A DNA stretch of 64,000 nt. Origin: Pseudomonas arsenicoxydans. Lineage in GTDB: Bacteria > Pseudomonadota > Gammaproteobacteria > Pseudomonadales > Pseudomonadaceae. A program made the position numbers and the translations under genes. Under the pieces are notes generated by a model. The model ran no database searches, was not told where the DNA came from, and worked only from the letters and a program-made list of their open reading frames with translations. This document shows, in pieces, positions 1 to 12,495 of this stretch (position 1 is the first letter of the stretch; the number at the start of each line of letters is the position of its first letter). Location of the stretch: assembly GCF_900103875.1 (NCBI RefSeq), contig NZ_LT629705.1:2427001-2491000 (forward strand), written 5' to 3'.

Positions 1-2
1 CA

Positions 3-1327
<1,325 letters not shown>

Positions 1328-1331
<4 letters not shown>

Positions 1332-3232
1332 ATTGGCTCGGCGGGAGTGGGGCTTACCAACGGTAAACTGAGGACGAAGGTGGTACCACCGCTGGCCGGG
1401 TGTTCGACACCCAGGTGCCCGCCAGTGGCGGCGGCCAGGCTGGCGGACAGGGTCAGGCCGAGGCCCAGGCCCTGTTCGCCGGGCTTGGTGGTAAAGAACG
1501 GTTCGAACAAATGCTTGCGCGCTTCGGCGTCGATACCGTGGCCGTTGTCGCGAACGCGCAGACGGTATTTACCATCGAATGCTTCGCCTTCCAGCCACAA
1601 CTCAGGCAGCGGTTGGGCCTGCATGGCGTCGAGGGCGTTGCCGATCAGGTTGACCAGAATCTGCTCCAGGCGAGTCTGGTCGATGCACACCTGCACATCG
1701 TCGAATTGGCGATGCACTTGCACCGGGGCACTTTCCATGCGGCCGCCGAGCAGTTGCAGCGCCGCGTCCACCGCTTTGCCCAGGCAAGCCTGGCCCTTGT
1801 CGTCGCCACGGCGGGCAAAGGAACGCAGGCTGGCGGTGATCCGGCCCATGCGGTCGATCAATTCGTTGATGGTCTTGAGGTTGGTGCTGGCGACGTCCAG
1901 TTGACCGCGCTCCAGAAAGCGCACCGTGTTGCCGGACAACGTGCGCAGCGCCGCCAGCGGCTGATTCAATTCGTGGGCGATGCTGGTCGACATCTGGCCG
2001 ATGGCCGCGAGTTTTCCTGCCTGAACCAGTTCATCCTGGGCGCGGCGCAGCGTCTCTTCGGCCAGTCGCCGTTCGCGGATCTGGCTCTTGAGCCGTTCGT
2101 TGCTGGCGCGCAGGTCGGTGGTGCGTTCGGTAATCCGACGCTCCAGTTGATTGTTGGCTTCCTGCAAGGCTTCTCGGGCCGCGAGACGGGTGGCGATGAC
2201 TTTGCGCCGCTCGTTCCAGGCGATCAGCAGGAAGGCCACGAGGGCAAACGCGACCGCCACCAGAATCCCCTGATTGATCGCTTCGCGGCGCAAATCCTGG
2301 AGCGGCGTGAGCAGGGTGAAATTCCACGGGGTGTCGCTCAAGGGGCGGGTTTGCGAAAGGTAGCTGATGTCCTCTTGGTCGGATTCCACTTCGCTATTGG
2401 CAGGGAAGGTCAGTTTTTCCTCGCCTTCGGCCAGTTTTTCCCGGGCCAGCGGTTGCAGTTCGTTCAGCGGGAACCAGTAGTACTGAAGGCTGCGGGCGAG
2501 TTTTTCCTTGGTTTCGTCGCTCAACGGGACAACTGACTTGAGACGCCGGGCCGGATCGCTGGAGAGAATGATGATGCCGTTCTCGTCACTGACGAAGGCT
2601 TCCAGGCGTGCGCGCTGCCAGCGTTCTTCCATGGCTTCGAGGCGGACTTTGACCACCGCGACGCCGATGATCTTGCCGTGTTCTTCCAGGCCGTGGGCCA
2701 GGTAGTAACCGGGTTCGCCGCTGGTGCTGCCGATGCCGTAGAAGCGTCCCGGCTGACCGCGCACGGCGTTCTGGAAATAGGCGCGAAAGGACAGGTCTTC
2801 ACCCAGGTAACTGTCGACATCGCGCCAGTTGCTGGTGGCCATCACGCGGCCGGTGGTGTCCATCACATAGATGGCCCGACTGCGGCTGCGCCGGTTCAGG
2901 CCTTCAAGGTAATCATTGACCGTTTGCCGGTGTTCCGGCGTCGGGTCGGCCAGCAGCGTTGAAACACTGGATTCGAGTTCCAGCAGGCTGGGCAGGTAGG
3001 TGTATTTGCTGATCTCGCTCTCGACGGCGCGGGCGTGCAGTTCGAGCTGACGCTGACCGTTTTCGCTGAGGCTACGGATCCCGTAGTGCTCACTGACCCA
3101 GAAGCCGATGTAACCCAGTCCGTTCATCAGGGCGATGATCAGCGGCGGCAGGAACAACTGGCGAATCAGACGGGGTTTCACGGCGAGTGATGGCGGCGCT
3201 GCGCGATAGAGAGTGGGGTCGCATTTCATCAC
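1328..3232 (-). CDS. aauS: Sensor histidine kinase AauS
   Basis: 634-residue membrane histidine kinase. It has an N-terminal transmembrane helix (around residues 28-48), a periplasmic Cache-like sensing domain rich in YxxFxNAV/GxxFYGIGS-type motifs, and a second transmembrane segment (GILVAVAFALVAFLLIAW). A coiled coil follows, then a DHp domain with the phosphoacceptor His in SIAHELNQPLAAL and a HATPase domain (NLIGNALDAM, DNGHGID, GLGLGLTLS). This is the DctB-like architecture. The gene overlaps aauR by 4 bp, so both are translated together. It is inferred to sense glutamate/aspartate and to phosphorylate AauR. Confidence 0.9.
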
Positions 3233-3282
3233 AGATGCCTTGGGTCAACCACAACACTTGCTGGTGAATCGTCGCCGATCCT

Positions 3283-3372
3283 TGTGGGAGTGAGCCTGCT
3301 CGCGATGAGGCCATTGCAGTCAACATCGTTGTTGAATGTCAGTGCGCTATCGCGAGCAGGCTCGCTCCCACA
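3283..3372. repeat. REP pair (REPIN) between aatP and aauS
   Basis: Two arms (about 3283-3306 and 3349-3372) of the TGTGGGAG...GAGCCTGCTCGCGAT type face each other around a loop of about 42 bp. This is the usual layout of Pseudomonas REP doublets. It lies between aatP and aauS and could also reduce read-through or stabilise the upstream transcript. Confidence 0.85.
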
Positions 3373-3401
3373 GGGGATTGGTGTGACTTGGAGCCTGGTG
3401 C

Positions 3402-4136
3402 TTAGTGCTGCAGAATCTTGTTGAGGAAATGCTGTGTACGTTCGGCACGGGCGGTGATATCGCCGAAGAACTCTTCTTTCTTGCAGTCTTCGATGATTTT
3501 GCCTGCATCCATGAAGATCACCCGGTCGGCCACTTTACGGGCGAAGCCCATTTCGTGGGTTACGCACATCATGGTCATGCCTTCGTGGGCCAGTTGCACC
3601 ATCACGTCGAGCACTTCGTTGACCATTTCCGGGTCCAGCGCCGAGGTCGGTTCGTCGAACAGCATGACGATCGGGTCCATCGCCAGCGCACGGGCAATTG
3701 CCACGCGCTGCTGCTGACCACCGGAAAGCTGGCCCGGATGCTTGTGCGCATGGGCAGACAGCCCGACGCGCTCAAGCAGTTGCAGGCCTTTCTTGGTGGC
3801 TTCTTCCTTGCTGCGGCCCAACACCTTGATCTGCGCGATGGTCAGGTTTTCGGTGATGGTCAGGTGCGGGAACAGTTCGAAATGCTGGAACACCATGCCC
3901 ACGCGCGAGCGCAGTTTCGGCAGGTTGGTCTTCGGGTCGGCGATGGAGGTGCCGTCGACCACGATGTCACCTTTCTGGAACGGTTCCAGGGCGTTGACGC
4001 ACTTGATCAGCGTGGATTTACCGGAGCCGGACGGCCCGCACACCACAATCACTTCGCCTTTTTTGACCTCGGTGCTGCAATCAGTCAGTACCTGGAAGTC
4101 CCCATACCACTTGTTGACGTTCTTGATAGAGATCAT
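3402..4136 (-). CDS. aatP: Acidic amino acid ABC transporter ATPase AatP
   Basis: 244-residue polar amino acid ABC ATPase (GltL/GlnQ type). It has Walker [12 protein letters not shown] near residue 33, a Q-loop in [12 protein letters not shown], the signature [15 protein letters not shown], Walker [13 protein letters not shown] and the switch His in CVTHEMGFA. It energises uptake of glutamate/aspartate with the AatQ and AatM permeases, and overlaps aatM by 4 bp. Length and motifs are normal for the family. Confidence 0.93.
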   Translation of the reverse strand: MISIKNVNKWYGDFQVLTDCSTEVKKGEVIVVCGPSGSGKSTLIKCVNALEPFQKGDIVVDGTSIADPKTNLPKLRSRVGMVFQHFELFPHLTITENLTIAQIKVLGRSKEEATKKGLQLLERVGLSAHAHKHPGQLSGGQQQRVAIARALAMDPIVMLFDEPTSALDPEMVNEVLDVMVQLAHEGMTMMCVTHEMGFARKVADRVIFMDAGKIIEDCKKEEFFGDITARAERTQHFLNKILQH

Positions 4137-4807
4137 ACGGCGAACCTTTTTTGCAGACGCTTGACCAGCTGCGAGGCGGCAAAGCTGATGATGAAGTATG
4201 TGAAACCGGCGAAAATCAGGAACTCATTGGAGCGGCCGATGATGTCGCCACTGGCACGCGAAGCATTGAGGAAGTCCACCAGGCCGACCGCATAGACCAG
4301 CGAAGTGTCCTGGAACAGGATGATGCTCTGTTGCAGCAGCAGCGGGGTCATCTTGCGGAACGCTTGCGGCAGGATGATCAAACGCATCATCTGGCCATAG
4401 GTCATGCCCAGTGCCTGGGCGGCACCCATCTGACCCTTGGGAATCGACTGCACGCCGGCCCGGACGATTTCGCAAAAGTACGCCGCTTCGAACATCATGA
4501 AAGCCACGATGCAAGACGCGAACGCGCCGATCGGGGTGTCTTCGCCGGTGATCCAGCGCAGCACGAACGGCACCGCCAGGTAGAACCAGGTGATGACCAG
4601 CAGCAGCGGGATCGAACGGAAGTAGTTGACGTAGGCGCCGGCAAGGTTCGACAGCAGTTTGCTGTGGGACAGACGGCACAGCGCCAGGATGGTGCCGAGG
4701 ATGATCCCGCCGATCACGCCCATGGCCATCAGCTGCAGGGTCATGACCATGCCGTTCCATAAACCCGGCAGGGACGGGATGATGCCCGAGAAGTCGAATT
4801 CCATCAT
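4133..4807 (-). CDS. aatM: Acidic amino acid ABC transporter permease AatM
   Basis: 224-residue inner-membrane permease of the HisM/GltK type. It has several hydrophobic helices and the EAA-loop region [23 protein letters not shown] (given here as positions about 129-151; key residues G-Q-x-E/A-A-A-x-x-L-G), which docks on the ATPase. It sits between aatQ (4-bp overlap) and aatP (4-bp overlap), so the transporter genes form one translationally coupled unit. Confidence 0.92.
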   Translation of the reverse strand: MMEFDFSGIIPSLPGLWNGMVMTLQLMAMGVIGGIILGTILALCRLSHSKLLSNLAGAYVNYFRSIPLLLVITWFYLAVPFVLRWITGEDTPIGAFASCIVAFMMFEAAYFCEIVRAGVQSIPKGQMGAAQALGMTYGQMMRLIILPQAFRKMTPLLLQQSIILFQDTSLVYAVGLVDFLNASRASGDIIGRSNEFLIFAGFTYFIISFAASQLVKRLQKRFAV

Positions 4808-5550
4808 TTACCCCCTACGGAGATCAGGCCTGGTACGGCGACTTTCTTCTCGACCAGACGCATCAGCAGCATCAGGCTCATGTTCAGGGTGAAATAGATC
4901 AGGGTCGCCAGGGTGAACGCCTCGAACAGGTTGGCAGAGAACTCGGCGGTCTGTTTGGTCTGCGCGAGCAACTCCATCAGGCCGATCAGCGAGGCCACGG
5001 ACGTGTTCTTGAACACGTTGAGGAATTCCGAGGTGAGCGGCGGAATGATGATCCGGTAGGCCTGGGGCAGCAGCACGTTCCAGTAGATCTGCGGCAGCTT
5101 GAAACCCATGGCACGAGCCGCGGATTCCTGGCCTTTGGGCAGGGCCTGGATACCGGTGCGCACTTGTTCACAAACGCGAGCAGTGGTGAACAGGCCCAGG
5201 CAGACGACGACGCTGAGGAAAGCCGAAGTGGTCGGGTTGAGGTCCTGTTTGTACCAGTCCTGCAGGTTTTGCGGCAGCAGATCGGGTACCAGGAAGTACC
5301 AGATGAACAGCTGAACCAGCAGCGGCACGTTACGGAAGAGTTCGACGTAGCAGGTCGCGATGCCCGATACGATGCGATTCGGCACGGTGCGCATGACGCC
5401 CAGAACCGAGCCCAGTGTCAGGGCAATGATCCAGGCCACGATGGCGATGGCGATGGTCCAGCCCAAACCGGAGATGTACCAGTCGAGATACGTCTCGCTG
5501 CCCACGCCGGTGGACTTGAAGAACACGCCCCAGTCCCAGTTGTAATTCAT
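4804..5550 (-). CDS. aatQ: Acidic amino acid ABC transporter permease AatQ
   Basis: 248-residue permease of the GltJ type with about five transmembrane segments. Its EAA-loop motif (VRTGIQALPKGQESAARAMG) pairs with AatP. It is the first permease gene after aatJ, separated from it by 193 bp containing a perfect hairpin. It overlaps aatM by 4 bp. The role is translocation of glutamate/aspartate as a heterodimer with AatM. Confidence 0.92.
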   Translation of the reverse strand: MNYNWDWGVFFKSTGVGSETYLDWYISGLGWTIAIAIVAWIIALTLGSVLGVMRTVPNRIVSGIATCYVELFRNVPLLVQLFIWYFLVPDLLPQNLQDWYKQDLNPTTSAFLSVVVCLGLFTTARVCEQVRTGIQALPKGQESAARAMGFKLPQIYWNVLLPQAYRIIIPPLTSEFLNVFKNTSVASLIGLMELLAQTKQTAEFSANLFEAFTLATLIYFTLNMSLMLLMRLVEKKVAVPGLISVGGK

Positions 5551-5701
5551 TAGGGTCTCCCCTCAGATCGATCGATGTACAAGTGCCCGCCTGGGGAAGC
5601 TCCGTTCCCGCCCTGATCGTGAAGATCGGGCACACACGAGCGGCTCGACAGCCACCGGTTCGAGTGTTTCCAAAAATGCCAGCAGGGAGTGACAACCTCC
5701 C

Positions 5702-5721
5702 GAAAGGGCAACGGCCCTTTC
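5702..5721 (-). promoter_or_regulatory. Intercistronic hairpin between aatJ and aatQ
   Basis: A perfect 8-bp stem (GAAAGGGC / GCCCTTTC) with a 4-nt loop follows the aatJ stop. No U-tract follows it on the minus strand, so it is more likely an RNA-processing or stability hairpin than a strong terminator. Such elements commonly raise the amount of binding protein relative to the permeases. Confidence 0.55.
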
Positions 5722-5743
5722 AGGAGATAAGGTTAGTCAGAAA

Positions 5744-6658
5744 TCAGGACTTCTTGTCGTCAGCCGCTTTGTCGCTCGGGTTGGCGATCAGGGCCTTGAG
5801 CTCTTTGCTCATCGGGAAGTTCAGGTTCAGGCCTTTTGGTGGAATTGGCTGCATGAACCATTTTTCGTAGATCTTGTTGATCTCGCCCGATTTGTAGGTC
5901 GCGACGATCGCGTCATCCACAGCCTTCTTGAACGGTGCGTCGCCCTTGCGGACCATGCAGCCGTAGATTTCGTAGGACTGTGGTGTACCGGTGACGGCCC
6001 AGTCATCGGCTTTCTTGGCCTTGGCCGCTTCACCGGCCAGCAAGGCGTCATCCATCATGAACGCAACGGCACGACCCGATTCCAGCATCTGGAAGGACTC
6101 GCCGTGGTCTTTGGCGGAGATGACGTTCATGCCCATCTGCTTGTCGGCGTTCATCGACTTGAGGATGCGCTCGGACGTGGTGCCCGCAGTGGTCACGACG
6201 TTCTTGCCCTTGAGGTCGTCGAAGTCCTTGTACGCGGAGTCTTTCTTGGTCAGCAGGCGGGTGCCGATTTCGAAGATGCCGACGGAGAAGTCAACTTGTT
6301 GCTGACGTTCCACGTTGTTGGTGGTGGAGCCACACTCGACGTCCACGGTGCCGTTCTGCACCAGCGGGATACGGGTCTGCGAAGTCACGAGGTTGTATTT
6401 GACCTGGAGGTTGGGCATGTCCAGGTCTTTCTTGATGGCTTCGACGATTTTCATCTGGATATCGTGGGAGTATCCCATCGGCTTGCCGGAGGCATCCGCG
6501 ATATAGGAAAACGGAATGGAAGCGTCACGATGCCCGAGGGTGATGGTGCCGGACTCTTTGATCTTCTTCAGTGTGCCGGTGAGCTCGGCAGCGAAAACTG
6601 GAGTGCTAATCAGAGCGGCAGCAATGGCTGCGCCCAGGAGATGGGGAACGATGCGCAT
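5744..6658 (-). CDS. aatJ: Glutamate/aspartate periplasmic binding protein AatJ
   Basis: 304-residue periplasmic solute-binding protein (GltI family). It has a Sec signal peptide (MRIVPHLLGAAIAAALIS, cleavage after FA) followed by the typical SBP_bac_3 fold opening GTLKKIKESGTITLGHRD. The start at 6658 is chosen because it gives the signal peptide at the N terminus and has a Shine-Dalgarno GAGGAAAA directly upstream; the frame stays open upstream to 6808 but without a signal peptide. It is first in the aatJ-aatQ-aatM-aatP unit and lies about 100 nt downstream of a sigma-54 promoter. It should bind L-Glu/L-Asp with high affinity. Confidence 0.93.
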   Translation of the reverse strand: MRIVPHLLGAAIAAALISTPVFAAELTGTLKKIKESGTITLGHRDASIPFSYIADASGKPMGYSHDIQMKIVEAIKKDLDMPNLQVKYNLVTSQTRIPLVQNGTVDVECGSTTNNVERQQQVDFSVGIFEIGTRLLTKKDSAYKDFDDLKGKNVVTTAGTTSERILKSMNADKQMGMNVISAKDHGESFQMLESGRAVAFMMDDALLAGEAAKAKKADDWAVTGTPQSYEIYGCMVRKGDAPFKKAVDDAIVATYKSGEINKIYEKWFMQPIPPKGLNLNFPMSKELKALIANPSDKAADDKKS

Positions 6659-6772
6659 CAAATTTTCCTCGACATTGTTTTTTTTATGGAGCCAGTTCAT
6701 CGGCCCTTTTGTGCTTCGAATGACTGGCAGCTCGTGAAGAGCGGGGCAACTCGCATTCGTCCAAGAGTGTAG

Positions 6773-6788
6773 AGCATGACTCGTGCCA
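6773..6788 (-). promoter_or_regulatory. Sigma-54 (RpoN) promoter of aatJ
   Basis: On the minus strand the sequence reads TGGCACG-AGTC-ATGCT, a near-perfect -24/-12 element with GG-N10-GC spacing (GG at 6787-6786, GC at 6775-6774). Transcription would start near 6762, about 104 nt before the aatJ start. This fits the sigma-54 activator AauR encoded in the same cluster. Confidence 0.85.
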
Positions 6789-6864
6789 GGCCAGGCGAGA
6801 TAGATCAAACCATTGATTTATAAGAAGAATAAATATTTATGGCAGGGTTTTTTGCGAAAGATAA

Positions 6865-6878
6865 TCCGGTTAACCGAA
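6865..6878. promoter_or_regulatory. AauR-type operator, distal half-conserved copy
   Basis: TCCGG-TTAA-CCGAA matches the inverted repeat TTCGGNNNNCCGAA at all but one position. It is centred 31 bp from the perfect copy and about 85 bp upstream of the -24 element, a normal enhancer distance for a sigma-54 activator. Confidence 0.65.
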
Positions 6879-6895
6879 TCGACCGATAGGTCGCG

Positions 6896-6909
6896 TTCGG
6901 AAAACCGAA
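6896..6909. promoter_or_regulatory. AauR-type operator, perfect inverted repeat
   Basis: TTCGG-AAAA-CCGAA is a perfect copy of the inverted repeat TTCGGNNNNCCGAA reported for AauR targets in P. putida. It lies about 115 bp upstream of the aatJ sigma-54 promoter. Confidence 0.75.
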
Positions 6910-6954
6910 TGCAATCGCTGTCCCGCAAAGGGTGTGTTTGCCTGGGGGAATGCA

Positions 6955-6988
6955 AAAAGCCCCTGAATCGTGAGATTCAGGGGCTTTT
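6955..6988 (-). terminator. Bidirectional terminator after glpD
   Basis: A 15-bp perfect stem AAAAGCCCCTGAATC / GATTCAGGGGCTTTT with a 4-nt loop has A/T runs on both sides. It follows the glpD stop on the minus strand and insulates the aatJ promoter region. Confidence 0.9.
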
Positions 6989-7006
6989 GTTTTACCGGGC
7001 TACCGA

Positions 7007-8545
7007 TCAGGCCGCTTCGATCTTGCTACGGTTTTGCTCGACCTTGCTCAAGTAATCCGCCAGTTTCTGCTGTTCTTCCGGGGTGGTGAACAGGCCCAGC
7101 TTGCTGCGGCGCCATAGGATGTCGTGCGCGGTCGTCGCCCATTCTTCGCTGCACAAGTAGTCGACTTCACGGGTGTATAGCCCGCCGCCGATGTGCTCGC
7201 CCAAGTCGCTGAGGTTCTGCACGCCTTCGAGCATGCGCCAGGTGCGGCTGCCATAGGTGGTGGCCCAGCGGCGGGCGATCTCGGTCGGCACCCAGTCGTA
7301 CTTGTCGCGAATCAAGGCGCACAAGGCCTGCGGGGTGGTCATGTTTTCACCGCCCGGCAGGGTGGCGGTGGCCGTCCAGCTTGGCTTGATGTGCTTGAAG
7401 TACGGAGCGAGTTGAGCCAGCGCCGACTCGGCCAGCTTGCGGTAAGTGGTCAGCTTGCCGCCGAACACCGACAGCAGCGGCGCTTCTTCGCCGGTGCCGG
7501 ACAGCGCCAGGGTGTAGTCGCGGGTGACGGCCGACGGGTTGTCGGATTCGTCGTTGCACAGCGGGCGAACCCCGGAGTAGCTGTGCAGGATATCCTCGCG
7601 GCTGATCTGCTTCTTGAAGTGAGCGTTGACCACTTTGAGCAGGTAATCGGTTTCGCCTTCTGTAATCGCCACTTTGGCCGGGTCGCCGGTGTACTCACGG
7701 TCGGTGGTGCCGATCAGGGTGAAGTGGTTCAGGTACGGAATTGTGAAGACGATGCGCTGATCTTCGTTTTGCAAAATGTGCGCGTGTTCGCCTTCGTACA
7801 GCTTCGGCACGATCAGGTGGCTGCCCTGGATCAGGCGGATGCCGTACGGCGATTCCATCTTCAGGTCGTCACGAATGAACTTGGCGACCCAAGGGCCGGC
7901 CGCGTTCACCAGCGCCTTGGCGCGAATCGAAAACAGGCTGCCATCGGCGCGTTCCAGGTGCAGGTGCCACAAACCCTTGGTGCGACGCGCGCTGACGCAA
8001 CGGGTCTGGGTGTGGACGTGGGCGCCTTTCTCGCGGGCGGCCATGGCGTTCAACACCACCAGGCGCGCATCGTCGACCCAGCAGTCGGAGTATTCGAAGC
8101 CCTTGGTGATTTCGCTTTTGAGCGGGCTGTCGGGACCGAACTTCAGGCTTTTCGAACCTTCCAGTTTTTCCCGCTTGCCGAGGTGGTCATACAGGAACAG
8201 GCCTGCGCGGATCATCCATGCCGGGCGCAAGTGCGGCTGGTGCGGCAGCACGAAACGCATTTGCTTGACGATGTGCGGAGCCTTGGCCAGCAGCACTTCG
8301 CGCTCGGCCAGTGCTTCACGCACCAGACGGAATTCGTAATGTTCCAGATAGCGCAAGCCGCCGTGGATCAGCTTGCTGCTGGCCGACGAGGTGTGGCTGG
8401 CCAGATCGTCCTTTTCACAAAGGAAGACCGACAGACCGCGACCGGCGGCATCTGCTGCGATCCCCACGCCATTGATCCCGCCACCGATGACGGCAACGTC
8501 GTAGACCTCAGCGAGAGGGGGCGTAGGCAAGGTAGAAGTGGGCAT
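7007..8545 (-). CDS. glpD: Aerobic glycerol-3-phosphate dehydrogenase GlpD
   Basis: 512-residue membrane-associated FAD enzyme oxidising sn-glycerol-3-phosphate to dihydroxyacetone phosphate and passing electrons to ubiquinone. The N-terminal dinucleotide fold reads VAVIGGGINGVGIAADAAGRG. The motif SSKLIHGGLRYLEHYEFRLV is typical of GlpD, and a C-terminal DAO_C domain is present. It is the last gene of the glpF-K-R-D cluster, set apart by a REP pair and probably expressed from its own promoter carrying a GlpR-type palindrome. Confidence 0.97.
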   Translation of the reverse strand: MPTSTLPTPPLAEVYDVAVIGGGINGVGIAADAAGRGLSVFLCEKDDLASHTSSASSKLIHGGLRYLEHYEFRLVREALAEREVLLAKAPHIVKQMRFVLPHQPHLRPAWMIRAGLFLYDHLGKREKLEGSKSLKFGPDSPLKSEITKGFEYSDCWVDDARLVVLNAMAAREKGAHVHTQTRCVSARRTKGLWHLHLERADGSLFSIRAKALVNAAGPWVAKFIRDDLKMESPYGIRLIQGSHLIVPKLYEGEHAHILQNEDQRIVFTIPYLNHFTLIGTTDREYTGDPAKVAITEGETDYLLKVVNAHFKKQISREDILHSYSGVRPLCNDESDNPSAVTRDYTLALSGTGEEAPLLSVFGGKLTTYRKLAESALAQLAPYFKHIKPSWTATATLPGGENMTTPQALCALIRDKYDWVPTEIARRWATTYGSRTWRMLEGVQNLSDLGEHIGGGLYTREVDYLCSEEWATTAHDILWRRSKLGLFTTPEEQQKLADYLSKVEQNRSKIEAA

Positions 8546-8585
8546 CGGCAGGCCTCGGGCTTTTTGATTTTCTGTATTGGAATTC

Positions 8586-8599
8586 GAACATTAATGTTC
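8586..8599. promoter_or_regulatory. Putative GlpR operator upstream of glpD
   Basis: Perfect 14-bp palindrome GAACATTAATGTTC, 41 bp upstream of the glpD start. It resembles the GlpR operator half-sites (CGAACAT / ATGTTCG) known from enterobacteria and pseudomonads, and glpR itself is next door. The assignment is by similarity. Confidence 0.7.
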
Positions 8600-8738
8600 A
8601 TTTGCGAAAATGGTAGCCCATAAAGCCGCCCACAGCCAGTCAACTTCGATTGAAAATACTGATCGAAGGGCGGCTAAAGGAAAATTTCCGAACATTTAAA
8701 CGCGCGATAAGGCGCAAGAAGTGTGTTGCACAGGCGAT

Positions 8739-8811
8739 CGCCATCGCGGGCAAGCCCGCTCCCACAAGGTTTTAAACGGTCCTTGTGGGAGCGGGCTTGC
8801 CCGCGATGGCG
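8739..8811. repeat. REP pair (REPIN), perfect 31-bp inverted repeat
   Basis: The arms 8739-8769 and 8781-8811 are exact reverse complements (core GCGGGCTTGCCCGCGATGGC) around an 11-nt loop. This is a classic Pseudomonas extragenic palindrome doublet between glpR and glpD and may form a strong hairpin in glpR read-through RNA. Confidence 0.92.
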
Positions 8812-8840
8812 TCGGTATGAATGACGAAGATCTGAAGGGG

Positions 8841-9596
8841 TTAAACGACTTCCAGTCGAATCTTGTGCTGACTCAGCAACTGCGCCAACGCTGGCGATGG
8901 CTGCTGATCGGTCACCAGGCAATCGATCAGGCTGATCGGCCCCAGGCGAATCATGGCGTTGCGCCCGAATTTGCTGGAGTCCGCGGCCAGAATGACCTTG
9001 CGTGCATTGGCGATGATCGCCTGCGACACCCGCACTTCCTGATAATCGAAGTCCAGCAGGCTGCCGTCCTCATCGATGCCGCTGATACCGACCAGCGCAA
9101 AGTCGACCTTGAACTGATTGATGAAATCGACACTCGCCTGACCGACGACACCACCGTCGCGCCGCACATTGCCGCCAGTGAGCAGGACGTCGAAGTCGTC
9201 CTTGGCGCTGAGCATCGAGGCGACGTGCAGGTTGTTGGTGATGATTTTCAAATGATTGTGATTGAGCAGCGCCCGGGCAATCGATTCGGTGGTGGTGCCG
9301 ATGTTGATGAACAGCGAGGCGTGATCAGGGATCTGGGCCGCAATGGCTTCACCGATACGCTGCTTTTCATCGCGCATTTGATCGGCGCGCATGGCGTAGG
9401 CGGTGTTTTCGACACTGGAATCGTAGGCTGCGCCGCCATGATAGCGACGCAACAAATTGGCTTCCGCGAGCTGATTGATGTCGCGGCGGATGGTCTGCGG
9501 TGTAACGACGAACAGCGTAGCCATTTCCTCGATGCTGACATAGCCGCGTTCACGGACAAGCTCGAGGATTTGTTGCTGACGGGGAGGCAGATTCAT
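8841..9596 (-). CDS. glpR: DeoR-family glycerol-3-phosphate regulon repressor GlpR
   Basis: 251-residue DeoR-type repressor. The N-terminal winged helix reads [20 protein letters not shown] followed by [14 protein letters not shown]. The C-terminal sugar-phosphate-sensing domain has [11 protein letters not shown] and [11 protein letters not shown] motifs. It should release its operators when glycerol-3-phosphate binds. It lies between glpK and glpD; a Shine-Dalgarno AAGGAAG precedes the start. Confidence 0.93.
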   Translation of the reverse strand: MNLPPRQQQILELVRERGYVSIEEMATLFVVTPQTIRRDINQLAEANLLRRYHGGAAYDSSVENTAYAMRADQMRDEKQRIGEAIAAQIPDHASLFINIGTTTESIARALLNHNHLKIITNNLHVASMLSAKDDFDVLLTGGNVRRDGGVVGQASVDFINQFKVDFALVGISGIDEDGSLLDFDYQEVRVSQAIIANARKVILAADSSKFGRNAMIRLGPISLIDCLVTDQQPSPALAQLLSQHKIRLEVV

Positions 9597-9691
9597 GGGG
9601 CTTCCTTTGGGCTGCCGTGCAAAATTTGCCCATGATGCCGCACGAATCCGCTCCCTGCCAGTTACATACTGATACGGGTCCTCAGCTTGGC

Positions 9692-11230
<1,539 letters not shown>

Positions 11231-11272
11231 TCAGGCGCGCAATCAATTGGGCAGGATCACGCGCCTACGGTA

Positions 11273-12124
11273 TCAAGAAGTTCTTGGTTTGCCGTCAATG
11301 GCCGGTGTTGCGTCCGTTGTAGCAGGGATGGCGCCGGGCAGATGACGGGCAATCAGCCCGCGATAGGCGGCAGCGCCGAGGCAGGCACCGACAATCGGTG
11401 CAAAAATCGGAATCAGGAAGTACGGAATATCGCGACCGCCGGTGAGGGAAATTTCACCCCAGCCAGTAAAGAAAGTCATCAGCTTGGGACCAAAATCCCG
11501 TGCCGGGTTCATGGCGAAACCGGTCAGCGGGCCCATCGAGCTGCCGATCACGGCAATCAGCAGGCCGATCAGCAGTGGTGCCAGAGGGCCCTTTGGCAGA
11601 CCGTTGTTGTCGTCGGTCAGGGACATGATCACGCCCATCAGGATCGCCGTGATGATCACCTCGACCAGGAACGCCTGCGCAGTGGACAGGGCCGGGTTAG
11701 GGAAGGTGGAGAACACTGACGCTAATTCAAGACTGGCCTGGGTGCCACGAACCATGTGGTGAGTTTGTTCGAAATCGAAGAAAAGGTTGCTGTACAGCGT
11801 ATAGACCAGAAAGGCGCCGCAGAACGCGCCTGCGATCTGGGAGAGGATGTAGAACGGCAGTTTGCGCTTTTCGAAATCGGCAAAAATGCTCAACGCGATG
11901 CTGACGGCTGGATTGAGGTGAGCGCCGGAAACGCCGGCAGTCAAGTAAATCGCCATGCTCACGCCGACGCCCCAGATGATGCTGATTTCCCATAAGCCGA
12001 AGCTGGCGCCCGCGACCTTGAGCGCGGCAACACAACCGGTGCCAAAAAAAATCAGCAGCGCAGTGCCCAGAAACTCGGCCATGCATTGGCTGGAGAGCGA
12101 CGGTTGTTGTAAAGCAGTAGTCAT
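11273..12124 (-). CDS. glpF: Glycerol facilitator GlpF (aquaglyceroporin)
   Basis: 283-residue MIP-family channel with both pore motifs, HLNPAVSIALS and FAMNPARDFGPK, and six hydrophobic helices. The start at 12124 is chosen over the open frame to 12205 because a GAGG Shine-Dalgarno sits just upstream and the protein then begins at the usual short N terminus. It imports glycerol for GlpK; first gene of the cluster. The upstream 370 bp carry AT-rich promoter-like sequence with a TTCGAAAA half-site that may be a weak GlpR site. Confidence 0.94.
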   Translation of the reverse strand: MTTALQQPSLSSQCMAEFLGTALLIFFGTGCVAALKVAGASFGLWEISIIWGVGVSMAIYLTAGVSGAHLNPAVSIALSIFADFEKRKLPFYILSQIAGAFCGAFLVYTLYSNLFFDFEQTHHMVRGTQASLELASVFSTFPNPALSTAQAFLVEVIITAILMGVIMSLTDDNNGLPKGPLAPLLIGLLIAVIGSSMGPLTGFAMNPARDFGPKLMTFFTGWGEISLTGGRDIPYFLIPIFAPIVGACLGAAAYRGLIARHLPGAIPATTDATPAIDGKPRTS

Positions 12125-12495
12125 TGAAAACCTCGTTTTTTGTTGTTGTCTGGCGCTTCTTTCGTCATGGCCGAAGCGCGTTTTCCACCGAGGCAGAATC
12201 CCCATCCTGTTCTCGGCCTGCTACGGGTACTGCTGTGAGACATTTGGTGCGGTATTCAGATTCGAAAAAATATAGACAAGAAACGCTGCTGTCAAAGGTC
12301 GAAAGTGAACCATCAGTCATATTTCAACTATTAGTCACGTGAATGATCGCAACGTTCACGCAGTGGACTGATCGTGGACGAACGGCAAAACAAGCGGCCA
12401 GGCCTGTGAATGAGTGCCGCAATAGAGCCTTTTGCTGAACGATGGCCTAGAATTCAACGCAGTATTTTTCTACTGCCACCTCGTCTGGAGTTGTC
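12125..12495. other. Divergent glpF / ybaK intergenic region
   Basis: 371 bp without a gene. It must hold the glpF promoter (minus strand) and the ybaK promoter (plus strand). An AT-rich patch with TTCGAAAAAA lies near 12265. No clear palindrome like the one before glpD was found, and no RNA gene was seen. Confidence 0.5.
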
